This document shows positions 1-8,269 of a stretch of 64,000 nucleotides of DNA, piece by piece (position 1 is the stretch's first letter; each line of letters begins with the position of its first letter). The stretch spans positions 99,162 to 163,161 of the forward strand of contig NZ_JAKVCW010000011.1 of the NCBI RefSeq assembly GCF_022448905.1, in the 5' to 3' direction. The notes beneath the pieces are model-generated. The model did no database searches, had not been told where the DNA came from, and saw nothing but the letters and a program-made list of their open reading frames with translations. The DNA comes from Shimia sp. (GTDB lineage Bacteria > Pseudomonadota > Alphaproteobacteria > Rhodobacterales > Rhodobacteraceae). A program made the position numbers and the translations under genes.

Positions 1-445
1 CCGGCAAGATCACACCGGCGCTGGTTTCCACATGCGGCGCAAAGACAACCTGCGGTTTTTGCTTGTGAATTTCTGCCACAACGTCCGCAATCGGCGCAGG
101 CGCAAACGGCGCTGTTACGCCATTTCCAGTTTGCCGCGCCTTCATCACAGTGCTTTCCGCCGCAAATCCGCCAGCCTCAAAAATCTGGCTCCAGCGGTAA
201 GAGAACCACCCATTGCGTACCACCAGCGTTTTCTGCCCCGCAGCAAACTGCCTCGCAACCGCTTCCATGCCATAGGTCCCGCCACCCGGCACCAAGGCCA
301 CCGCATCTGCGTTATAGACCTCCTTCAACAGGTCGGAAACATCCCGCATAACCTGCTGAAAAGATTTGGACATATGGTTCAAAGACCGATCCGTGAACAC
401 CACGGAAAACTCGCTCAACCCACCGGGATCGACATCATGTGCCAT
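1..445 (-). CDS. Class V PLP-dependent aminotransferase, N-terminal part (cut by window edge)
   Basis: The frame runs off the left edge, leaving about 148 N-terminal residues. The start is the ATG at 445, because AAGGAG lies 6 nt upstream; an in-frame ATG at 463 would put that ribosome-binding site inside the gene. The stretch ALVPGGGTYGMEAVARQFA fits the substrate- and phosphate-binding entry of fold-type I class V aminotransferases (alanine-glyoxylate or phosphonoacetaldehyde type). The catalytic lysine would lie beyond the window, so the substrate cannot be named. It sits 99 bp downstream of two Lrp/AsnC regulator genes on the same strand, suggesting amino-acid-responsive control or co-transcription. 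Family assignment is fairly sure; the specific reaction is unknown. Confidence 0.7.
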   Translation of the reverse strand, partial: MAHDVDPGGLSEFSVVFTDRSLNHMSKSFQQVMRDVSDLLKEVYNADAVALVPGGGTYGMEAVARQFAAGQKTLVVRNGWFSYRWSQIFEAGGFAAESTVMKARQTGNGVTAPFAPAPIADVVAEIHKQKPQVVFAPHVETSAGVILP

Positions 446-544
446 GGGGAAACTCCTTATCATGTTACCTAAGGTCTACCGCAAAGTGGCGCGCCCACCA
501 ATCACCCAAAGCCTTCAAGACCCTTCGTCATTTCCATCAAGCGT

Positions 545-1000
545 TCACAGCGGTCCCGGCCGCCGTTCCTCACTGAGCAACACATTGGCCTCTACATTGC
601 CCACGCCCGGTAACGTCATCACCCGACGCCGCAAAACCCGTTCAAAATCAGATATATCGCGCGCGGTAACCCGCAGGCGGTAGTCATACAGCCCCAGCAC
701 GTGCTCCACAGTTTGCACCTCGGGAATGGCCGACACTGCCCTCTCAAAATCCTCAAGACTCACGCGCCCTTTTGTGGCCAGTTTCACCCCCAAAAACACC
801 GTCACGCCAAAGCCGAGCTTCTCATAATCCAGATCCAGCTTTCGTCCCGCAAGCGCCCCACTGTCTTGCAACCGCTTGATCCGCCGCCACGTCGCCGGCT
901 GTGATAACCCAAACCGCCGTCCCAACGCGCCTGCGTTCTGGGTGGCATCCTCCGCTAACGCTTTGAGAAGACTACGATCAATCTCATCCAACTCAATCAT
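545..1000 (-). CDS. Lrp/AsnC family transcriptional regulator (second of a pair)
   Basis: This 151-residue protein has the usual Lrp/AsnC size and order: an N-terminal winged helix (MIELDEIDRSLLKALAED, then the recognition segment LSQPATWRRIKRLQDSG) and a C-terminal RAM/AsnC ligand-binding domain from about residue 65 (VFLGVKLATKG, then VLGLYDYRLRV). Lrp proteins sense amino acids or related metabolites and act as dimers to octamers. Its ATG overlaps the stop of the upstream Lrp gene by 4 bp (ATGA), so the two are translationally coupled and may form a mixed regulator. The class V aminotransferase at the window edge is the obvious candidate target. Confidence 0.9.
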   Translation of the reverse strand: MIELDEIDRSLLKALAEDATQNAGALGRRFGLSQPATWRRIKRLQDSGALAGRKLDLDYEKLGFGVTVFLGVKLATKGRVSLEDFERAVSAIPEVQTVEHVLGLYDYRLRVTARDISDFERVLRRRVMTLPGVGNVEANVLLSEERRPGPL

Positions 1001-1452
1001 ATCGGCAGGCTTTCATCAGATTTAATCCGCGCCACATGCATGAGCGATTCAATGTCAGCGATATGCGGCAGAGTCAGAATACGACTGCGATACACCTCCT
1101 GATAATGCCCCATATCTTTGGCAATCACCGACAGACGCACGTCGACACGTCCCAGAAACGTTTGAATTTCCGTGACTTCCGGAATGTCCCGCGCGGCCTC
1201 GATAAACTCATCAAACGCCCGCGATTGGGTCTTGTCCAACGTCACCCGCAGCGAGACTTCCACCGCATAGCCCAAGGCCTGCCAATCAATTACTGCCCTC
1301 TGCCCCCGCAGCACGCCAGCCTCTTTTAACTTCTCCACCCGCCGCGTTAGGCGAGAGGTTGTCAAAGACAAGCGATCCGCCAAATCAGGCACGGACTGAG
1401 TCGGGTCCGCCTGCATATAGCGCAGTATGCGCCGATCAAGATCATCCAGCAT
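997..1452 (-). CDS. Lrp/AsnC family transcriptional regulator (first of a pair)
   Basis: A 151-residue Lrp/AsnC protein with helix-turn-helix MLDDLDRRILRYMQADPTQ followed by LADRLSLTTSRLTRRVEKL, and a RAM domain with FLGRVDVRLSVIAKD. It is divergent from ilvC, with 131 bp between the two starts, a typical place for a regulator of branched-chain or other amino-acid genes. It overlaps the second Lrp gene by 4 bp. The tandem arrangement resembles the paired AsnC-like subunits NirD/L, NirG/H (AhbA/B), but no heme gene is present here, so a pair of regulators is more likely. Confidence 0.9.
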   Translation of the reverse strand: MLDDLDRRILRYMQADPTQSVPDLADRLSLTTSRLTRRVEKLKEAGVLRGQRAVIDWQALGYAVEVSLRVTLDKTQSRAFDEFIEAARDIPEVTEIQTFLGRVDVRLSVIAKDMGHYQEVYRSRILTLPHIADIESLMHVARIKSDESLPI

Positions 1453-1454
1453 GA

Positions 1455-2606
<1,152 letters not shown>

Positions 2607-2626
2607 GCGGGTCTTTGCTTGGGAAT

Positions 2627-2651
2627 AGGGGAGCTTCGGCTCCCCTTTTTT
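2627..2651 (+). terminator. Rho-independent terminator after ilvC
   Basis: A perfect 8-bp stem AGGGGAGC / GCTCCCCT closes a TTCG tetraloop and runs into a run of six T. It lies 21 bp past the ilvC stop and marks ilvC as a single-gene or operon-terminal unit. Confidence 0.9.
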
Positions 2652-2739
2652 GTTTCACATCAAACCATTCTCGGATCACTGGTTTGACCTTTCCCACCAC
2701 CCTAGGCATGGTCCGCCCAAACCGTTGAGAGGCAAGGAT

Positions 2740-3093
2740 ATGGCTGACAAGAAAAACGACAGTGTGACCCTGTTTACGCCCAACTGGCTGCGCGCAGTCT
2801 TGCGCGGTGAACGACCAACCGGCGAAACCTTTTGGGTGGGCAACTACGGAACAGCGCTATTTCACCAGCCAGCGATGGCACTACTGTTGGTCCTGCCAAT
2901 AAGTGAGGCGATCCCGGGAATATTGGCGGCCCTTCTTGTGTTGTATCAACTGGTTTTGACCCGCGCCGTGGCGCGCTCTCAGCCGGGCGTGCCAACGCCT
3001 CTGGGGTGGAAGATCGCCGGCGTTCTGGTCACTATTGGTCACGCCGCCCTCTTTGCAGCCTTGGCGCGATCTCTCTTTACGAGCGGCGCATGA
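2740..3093 (+). CDS. Small membrane protein of unknown function
   Basis: A 117-residue protein. The start at 2740 (MADKKNDSVTLF) was preferred because AGGCAAGG lies just upstream. After a polar N-terminus with NWLRAVLRGERPTGETFWVGNYG there are three hydrophobic stretches, about residues 42-58, 61-77 and 93-112, which look like membrane segments. Its stop overlaps the start of the following EamA transporter by 4 bp (ATGA), so the pair is co-translated. I recognise no named domain; conserved hypothetical proteins of this layout occur in roseobacters. A role alongside the permease is only an inference from coupling. Confidence 0.8.
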   Translation: MADKKNDSVTLFTPNWLRAVLRGERPTGETFWVGNYGTALFHQPAMALLLVLPISEAIPGILAALLVLYQLVLTRAVARSQPGVPTPLGWKIAGVLVTIGHAALFAALARSLFTSGA

Positions 3094-4010
3094 CCTCCGC
3101 ACCGGACATCACCCTCAAAAGCTGGCTCATGGTCGCTCTGCTTGGGTTAATCTGGGGTGGCACCTTTATGGTGCAAAAGCTGGCGCTGGGGCATATGCCG
3201 CCCTTTTGGGTAGCAGCCGGGCGCATCGGCTTTGCCGCCGTCATTACAATTGCGGTCTGGCAACTGCGTGGCGGACGCATGTTCACAACCGAAGCAACCG
3301 ACTGGCCCCGACTGGCCTTTGTTTCAATCTTTAGTGCCGCGGTGCCTTTCATGTTCCTGGCCTGGGCACAGCAATATGTGACCTCGGCGTTTACCGGCGT
3401 CTCGATGGCGGCTGTGGCGCTCTTTGTTCTGCCATTGGCCCACTTTTTTGTCCCCGGCGAGCGCATGACCCTGCGCCGAACGCTGGGCTTTCTTATTGGG
3501 TTTTCCGGTGTGGTTGTCCTGATAGGCCCCGCAGCCTTCGCCTCTACCGGCAGCCCCTTAGAAGGCTATGGGCGGATTGCCTGCCTCGCCGCAGCTTGCT
3601 GTTATGGCGTGTCGTCCATTATGCTGCGCAAACTGCCGCCACTTGATCCCGTTGGCCTTTCTGCAGCAACCCTGATCTTTGGTAGCTTCGTTGTGATCCC
3701 GATCGCCTTTGTGCAACACGGCCCACCACCTATGCCCCCATTGGAAGGGCTGGCACTGGTTGCCTTGTTGGGCCTGGTCCCCACAGCAGGCGCCAACCTG
3801 TTGCGCATCGTTGTGATCCGCAGCGCCGGTCCTGTGTTCATGAGCCTGACAAACTACCAGGTGCCGCTGTGGTCTGTGGTCTTTGGCGTGACACTCATGG
3901 GCGAGCCACTGCCAGGCTCCATGATCTGGGCAACGCTGCTAATTTTATCTGGCGTCGCTTTGAGCCAACTTGGGGCACTACAGCGCCTGTTTGGCTCAAA
4001 ACCTACCTAA
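3090..4010 (+). CDS. EamA/DMT family transporter
   Basis: A 306-residue inner-membrane permease of the drug/metabolite transporter superfamily, with about ten hydrophobic helices arranged as two EamA repeats (about residues 10-140 and 150-295). The N-terminus LLGLIWGGTFMVQKLALGHM and ALFVLPLAHFFVPGERM in the first repeat are typical; the second repeat ends with GEPLPGSMIWATLLILSGV. The start ATG at 3090 overlaps the previous stop, so the longer open frame upstream is not used. The transported compound cannot be predicted. The gene ends 4 bp from the convergent glmM stop. Confidence 0.9.
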   Translation: MTSAPDITLKSWLMVALLGLIWGGTFMVQKLALGHMPPFWVAAGRIGFAAVITIAVWQLRGGRMFTTEATDWPRLAFVSIFSAAVPFMFLAWAQQYVTSAFTGVSMAAVALFVLPLAHFFVPGERMTLRRTLGFLIGFSGVVVLIGPAAFASTGSPLEGYGRIACLAAACCYGVSSIMLRKLPPLDPVGLSAATLIFGSFVVIPIAFVQHGPPPMPPLEGLALVALLGLVPTAGANLLRIVVIRSAGPVFMSLTNYQVPLWSVVFGVTLMGEPLPGSMIWATLLILSGVALSQLGALQRLFGSKPT

Positions 4011-4014
4011 GGGT

Positions 4015-5361
4015 TCAGGCCACAGCGGCTTGAACCGCATCCACAACGCTATCGACGGTGCGCTCCAGCAACTGTGCATCTTCACATTCTGCCATAACAC
4101 GCACCAGCGGCTCTGTGCCTGACTTACGGATCAGCAAACGCCCCTGCCCAACCAATGCCGCTTCTGCATCTGCAATTGCGGCTTTGACCGACGCCGCGTC
4201 CAACGGTGTCTGCCCCGCGCCATAACGTACGTTTTTTAGCATCTGTGGCACGGTCTCAAACACCTGCGCCAATTCAGAGGCCTTCTTGCCGGTCTCCACC
4301 ATGGCCGCCAGGAACTGCAGGCCTGCCATCAGGCCATCGCCGGTGGTGGCATAATCGGTCATCACGATGTGACCAGACTGTTCCCCACCCAAATTGAAGC
4401 CACCCTTGCGCATGGCTTCCACGACATACCGGTCGCCAACCGCAGTGCGCTCCAGCCGCAGGCCTTTGGCTTCCAGAAACCGCTCTAGGCCCAAGTTGGA
4501 CATCACAGTGGCAACCAACGCGCCGCCTTTCAGGCGGCCCTGCTCTGCCCACTGGCTGGCCAGCAGTCCCATGATCTGATCGCCATCGGCAACTCTGCCT
4601 TTTTCGTCGATGATCATCACGCGGTCGGCGTCGCCATCCAGGCAGATGCCCACATCCGCCCCATGCGCAACCACGGTTTCCTGCGCCGTGCGCGTGCTAG
4701 TAGACCCGCAGTTTTCGTTGATATTATAGCCGTTGGGCGTCACACCCACGGTGATCACCTCGGCCCCCAACTCCCAAAGTGCTTCTGGTGCGGCGCGGTA
4801 AGCCGCTCCGTTGGCACAATCAATCACAACCTTCACACCCCGCAACGGCAGGTCCCGCGGCAGCGAGCTTTTTACCCGCTCGATATAACGGAAGCGGCCG
4901 TCATCAATCCGCTGCGCGCGGCCAATGTTCTGCGCCTGCGCAGGCTCAACGCCGCTCTCGATCAGCTTTTCCAGCTCCAACTCGACTTCGTCGGACAGCT
5001 TAAACCCATCTGGTCCAAAAAACTTGATACCGTTGTCATCCGCGGGATTGTGACTGGCGGAGATCATCACCCCAAGGTCCGCCCGCATGGAAGTTGTCAG
5101 CAACCCCACCGCAGGAGTCGGGACCGGGCCAAGCAGGAAAACGTTCATGCCTGTAGAGGTCAAACCCGCGGTCAGAGCGTTCTCAAACATATAGCCGGAC
5201 AGGCGCGTGTCCTTGCCAATCACCACACGGTGCTGATTGGTGCCGTCATTGCGGAAATACCGTCCCACAGCGGCCCCGATGCGAAGCGCCATTTCGGCAG
5301 TCATTGGATAGATATTGGCCGTGCCGCGAACCCCGTCGGTTCCGAAAAATTTACGCGCCAT
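4015..5361 (-). CDS. glmM: Phosphoglucosamine mutase
   Basis: GlmM interconverts glucosamine-6-phosphate and glucosamine-1-phosphate, feeding UDP-GlcNAc for peptidoglycan and lipid A. At 448 residues it has the family length. All four alpha-D-phosphohexomutase signatures are visible: the phosphoserine loop [13 protein letters not shown] (about residue 100), the Mg2+ site DGDADR (about 243), the sugar-specificity loop GGEQSGH (about 325) and the phosphate-binding loop [14 protein letters not shown] near the C-terminus. The start overlaps the end of folP by 11 bp, so it is translated from the folP message. The folP-glmM pairing is common in proteobacteria. Confidence 0.97.
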   Translation of the reverse strand: MARKFFGTDGVRGTANIYPMTAEMALRIGAAVGRYFRNDGTNQHRVVIGKDTRLSGYMFENALTAGLTSTGMNVFLLGPVPTPAVGLLTTSMRADLGVMISASHNPADDNGIKFFGPDGFKLSDEVELELEKLIESGVEPAQAQNIGRAQRIDDGRFRYIERVKSSLPRDLPLRGVKVVIDCANGAAYRAAPEALWELGAEVITVGVTPNGYNINENCGSTSTRTAQETVVAHGADVGICLDGDADRVMIIDEKGRVADGDQIMGLLASQWAEQGRLKGGALVATVMSNLGLERFLEAKGLRLERTAVGDRYVVEAMRKGGFNLGGEQSGHIVMTDYATTGDGLMAGLQFLAAMVETGKKASELAQVFETVPQMLKNVRYGAGQTPLDAASVKAAIADAEAALVGQGRLLIRKSGTEPLVRVMAECEDAQLLERTVDSVVDAVQAAVA

Positions 5362-6370
5362 TGTAGTCTCCTGTCGTCACTGCCTGCCACAGATTCAAAG
5401 CCTGACGGGTCTCTGCCACGTCATGTACGCGCACAATTTGCGCGCCTTGCGCCACGCCTTCAAGCGCAACTGCCACCGAGCCCGGCATCCGCTCCTGTGC
5501 AAGCGAAGCCTTGCCGATGGTGCCGATAAACTTCTTCCGCGACGCGCCCAACAGAATAGGGCAGCCCAAGCCATGAAAAAGGCTCAGCCGCGCCAGTAAA
5601 GCAAGGTTATGTGCAAGGGTTTTGCCAAAACCTATGCCTGGGTCCACGACGATCTGATCACGTGCAATGCCCAGAGATGTCAGACGCTCAACTTGTGTTT
5701 CAAGGAAGTCATAAACATCAAGCAAAACATCATCATAGGTTGGGTTTTGCTGCATCGTCGCCGGGTCACCTTGGGCGTGCATCACGCAAACTGGCACATT
5801 CGCCTCTTTGGCAACGCCAGCCAATTGAGGATCATAGGTAAACCCGGAGACGTCATTCACCAAAGACGCGCCCTCCAACAACGCCTGACGCGCAACCTCA
5901 GACTTTCGGGTATCGATACTGATCGGCACGTCCAACTTGCTGGAAATCGCGCGAATGGCCGGAGCGGTGCGGGTGATTTCATCGTCTACCGGCACAAAAT
6001 CCGCCCCTGGTCGCGTACTTTCTCCGCCGACGTCAATCAAGCTGGCGCCGGCCGCATGCATGGCCTCCGCTTGCTGCACGGCAGCAGCAACACCGGCAAA
6101 CTGCCCGCCATCAGAAAAGCTGTCCGGCGTGACATTCAAAATGCCCATCAAATGAGGACTGCTCATATCAAGCCGACAAATCGATGCGCGTGGGGCGCTC
6201 AACCCAGCAAGCACATCCTTAGGCACATCCTGCGTGGACTCCACTTTAGGCGCCTCACCGCGGCGCAGCACCTCAACATGCGTAAACCAGCACCGCCCGC
6301 CTGCCAATTTCAGTGCACTGGCTGGGCGTGCAGCGTCGGTTTGCGCGATGGGGCGATAATAAGTCTTCAT
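5351..6370 (-). CDS. folP: Dihydropteroate synthase
   Basis: FolP joins 6-hydroxymethyl-dihydropterin pyrophosphate to p-aminobenzoate, the sulfonamide-sensitive step of folate synthesis. The 339-residue product has a 70-residue N-terminal extension ahead of the TIM barrel, which starts at [15 protein letters not shown]. Further signatures are [51 protein letters not shown] and VRVHDVAET. It is 39 bp downstream of folB and overlaps glmM by 11 bp. The extension is typical of rhodobacterial FolP as I remember it, and there is no closer good start. Confidence 0.96.
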   Translation of the reverse strand: MKTYYRPIAQTDAARPASALKLAGGRCWFTHVEVLRRGEAPKVESTQDVPKDVLAGLSAPRASICRLDMSSPHLMGILNVTPDSFSDGGQFAGVAAAVQQAEAMHAAGASLIDVGGESTRPGADFVPVDDEITRTAPAIRAISSKLDVPISIDTRKSEVARQALLEGASLVNDVSGFTYDPQLAGVAKEANVPVCVMHAQGDPATMQQNPTYDDVLLDVYDFLETQVERLTSLGIARDQIVVDPGIGFGKTLAHNLALLARLSLFHGLGCPILLGASRKKFIGTIGKASLAQERMPGSVAVALEGVAQGAQIVRVHDVAETRQALNLWQAVTTGDYNGA

Positions 6371-6409
6371 ATCGGCTGCTTGGGTAAACGCGGGACAAAA
6401 AGCAAGAGT

Positions 6410-7348
6410 TCAGAGTGTTTTCTGCTCGGCACGGATCTGCCGCGTCGCCGTTTCAAGCGCAACGCTATCGCCTGCCACGTCCCCAACAACCCAAAAGTCT
6501 TCCGCCGACATCTCCGTCGCAAACCAGGCTGCGAGCCCCAGAGCATCGCTTGGCGGCGCATCTGGCCCATCCACCGCATCCAGCACAATCTTGGACGGCG
6601 CCCAAACGCAGATCTGGCCGTTCTTCATTGCCCAATCCAACTCTGTACGCGTGTCCACCACCACACAGCGTTTGTCCCGCGCTGCCAGCATCCAAGCGTT
6701 TTGCTCAATCGCCAGCAGGTCAACACGCCGCTGTGTCAACTCCTGCCCCGTCCGTGGCGCCTGCTCATCTGGCGCGCCAACGCACAAAATCAACGGTTTT
6801 TCAGCGGCCTCCAGCTGATCGATCCAACCGGACAAGTTTTCAGAGGTCCGCGCCTCATTGGTCAAAAAGACCACTTGAGGCTTTGGCGGTTCCTCCTCAA
6901 CCAGAGTTTCCACCGGTGCCAGATGCGCCTTGCGCGACCGCACAATTTCAACGCCCAAAGCACCCGGTCCGCGGTCCAACTTTTCGATGCGCACAAACAC
7001 CCTTTGGGCCTGCGGTTCCAAAAGCACCCGATCAGCCACACGCGCCGCAAGAGTTTCCAGAAGGTTCAAACGTTCCGCCGCCAATTCAAAGGCGATGGCT
7101 TCGGTCACCTTGTCGTAAGACAGGATGCGATCCACATCATCATCCGCAACCGCCGCGCTAGTCGGCAAAACCTCGACCACGACATTGAAACACACCCGTT
7201 GGGTTGCGCCGCGTTCCGCCTGGAAGGCACCAATCTCAACTTCAACGATATGATCGCGCAACGAGATACGGTCCAAAGGGTCAGACCCGGACGTCGCCTC
7301 CGCACGTTCGGAAGGGTGGGCAAATGCCAGTCGAATTTCGTTGCTCAT
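6410..7348 (-). CDS. folB: Dihydroneopterin aldolase with a C-terminal extension
   Basis: Residues about 27-140 form a FolB domain (DRISLRDHIVEVEIGAFQAE, ILSYDKVTEAI, LNLLETLAARVADRVL), which cleaves dihydroneopterin to hydroxymethyl-dihydropterin and glycolaldehyde. FolB is usually about 120 residues; this protein has 312. The extra part, about 145-312, has no motif I recognise, contains alternating hydrophobic strands (PLILCVGAPDE, KRCVVVDTRTELDWAMKNG, FWVVGDVAGDSVALE) and might be a degenerate alpha/beta domain. It lies directly ahead of folP on the same strand. The aldolase call is sure; the extension is unexplained. Confidence 0.9.
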   Translation of the reverse strand: MSNEIRLAFAHPSERAEATSGSDPLDRISLRDHIVEVEIGAFQAERGATQRVCFNVVVEVLPTSAAVADDDVDRILSYDKVTEAIAFELAAERLNLLETLAARVADRVLLEPQAQRVFVRIEKLDRGPGALGVEIVRSRKAHLAPVETLVEEEPPKPQVVFLTNEARTSENLSGWIDQLEAAEKPLILCVGAPDEQAPRTGQELTQRRVDLLAIEQNAWMLAARDKRCVVVDTRTELDWAMKNGQICVWAPSKIVLDAVDGPDAPPSDALGLAAWFATEMSAEDFWVVGDVAGDSVALETATRQIRAEQKTL

Positions 7349-7433
7349 TGGTATGGTCCACGCCGTTGCCTGTCCCTTACAAAAAGGGATGTGCTGCCTT
7401 TAACAGGCGCGCCCTGTTCAAACCATAGCGGAA

Positions 7434-7452
7434 AGCGGCGCAATACGCCGCT
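7434..7452 (-). terminator. Possible weak terminator after the SleB-type hydrolase
   Basis: On the minus strand, a 6-bp GC-only stem GCGGCG / CGCCGC with a 5-nt loop is followed by a short TTTCC. It lies about 25 bp past the hydrolase stop. The T-run is short, so efficient termination is uncertain and read-through into folB is possible. Confidence 0.4.
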
Positions 7453-7477
7453 GAAACGCCCAATCTCGCTTAAAGCG

Positions 7478-8122
7478 TTAGTTTTGAGAGAGCCGCGTCG
7501 GCATACGGTAGAAGTGATGCACGCCAATGGTTGTTGTCCGCGGGAAGGTACGCGCCCACCGCGGGTTCACAGCTTTGGTGTGATAATGTGTGGCACCATC
7601 GGTCAGCTGCTTTGGCGCACCATCAAGCAACAGATGGGCAACTTTACCTACACGCTCATAGGCACCATGTTCGCGGATCTTGTTGCTGATGCCGTCACAG
7701 TTGTAGGTGAACTGACACTGGTATTTGCGGCCACTGGCGGTCCCTTGATTGATCACGCCACACACGCTGTCCGGAAAGGACGCATGGCTAGAGCGATTCA
7801 TGATCACTTCCGCCACCGCAAACTGCCCTTTGACGCTCTCGCCGCGAGCCTCGAAGTAGAGCGCTTCAGACAGGCATTGCCACTCGGCAGTGCGATGCTC
7901 GTCCGCAACCTTTGGCTGGCTATCGATGAACGCCCGGCTGTAGCTGATCTCGGTAGGCGTCTGTTTCTTCTTGGCACCAAAAATGTCGCGCAGGGACTTG
8001 CCGTCAAACAGCACCAGCTGGCGAGGTTTCTCTTTGTTTTTGACGTTGGACGGAGTCGCTTCGGCGGAAGCCAGGCCGGCAGTCAAAGCAAATGCAATGA
8101 CACTAACAATCAGTTGGCGCAT
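7478..8122 (-). CDS. Secreted cell-wall hydrolase, SleB (Hydrolase_2) type
   Basis: A 214-residue exported protein. The start at 8122 gives a clean signal peptide (MRQLIVSVIAFALTAGLASA) with GAGG upstream; the 30 open codons before it are not signal-like. The C-terminal domain from about residue 85 (EWQCLSEALYFEARGES, FAVAEVIMNRSSHASFPDSV, then CQFTYNCDG and THYHTKAVNPRWA) matches the SleB/CwlJ lytic transglycosylase family, which cuts peptidoglycan. E in YFEARGE is the presumed catalytic acid. In alphaproteobacteria these proteins act in vegetative wall remodelling rather than spore germination. Confidence 0.88.
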   Translation of the reverse strand: MRQLIVSVIAFALTAGLASAEATPSNVKNKEKPRQLVLFDGKSLRDIFGAKKKQTPTEISYSRAFIDSQPKVADEHRTAEWQCLSEALYFEARGESVKGQFAVAEVIMNRSSHASFPDSVCGVINQGTASGRKYQCQFTYNCDGISNKIREHGAYERVGKVAHLLLDGAPKQLTDGATHYHTKAVNPRWARTFPRTTTIGVHHFYRMPTRLSQN

Positions 8123-8269
8123 CGGAACCTCATGGCGGGGCACGGCGCCCCTGGCAGCTATTAACGAGGCGTCTCTTAAAGGAAAAAGCCTAAATGGTCC
8201 ACTAATGCACAATGCCGCACCAAAGGTGCGTCAGAAACTCAGCAAATTTGGAGCAAAATTTTCCTTAGT

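Noticed and set aside
7374..7391. Hairpin TCCCTT / AAGGGA between folB and the SleB-type gene
   Set aside because: Only a 6-bp stem with a 5- to 6-nt loop and no T-run; probably chance.
5609..8164. 851-codon open frame on the plus strand across folP, folB and the SleB-type gene
   Set aside because: Exceptionally long, but antisense to three conserved genes and rich in Arg, Gln and His as antisense frames of this codon usage are; no hydrophobic core or motif.
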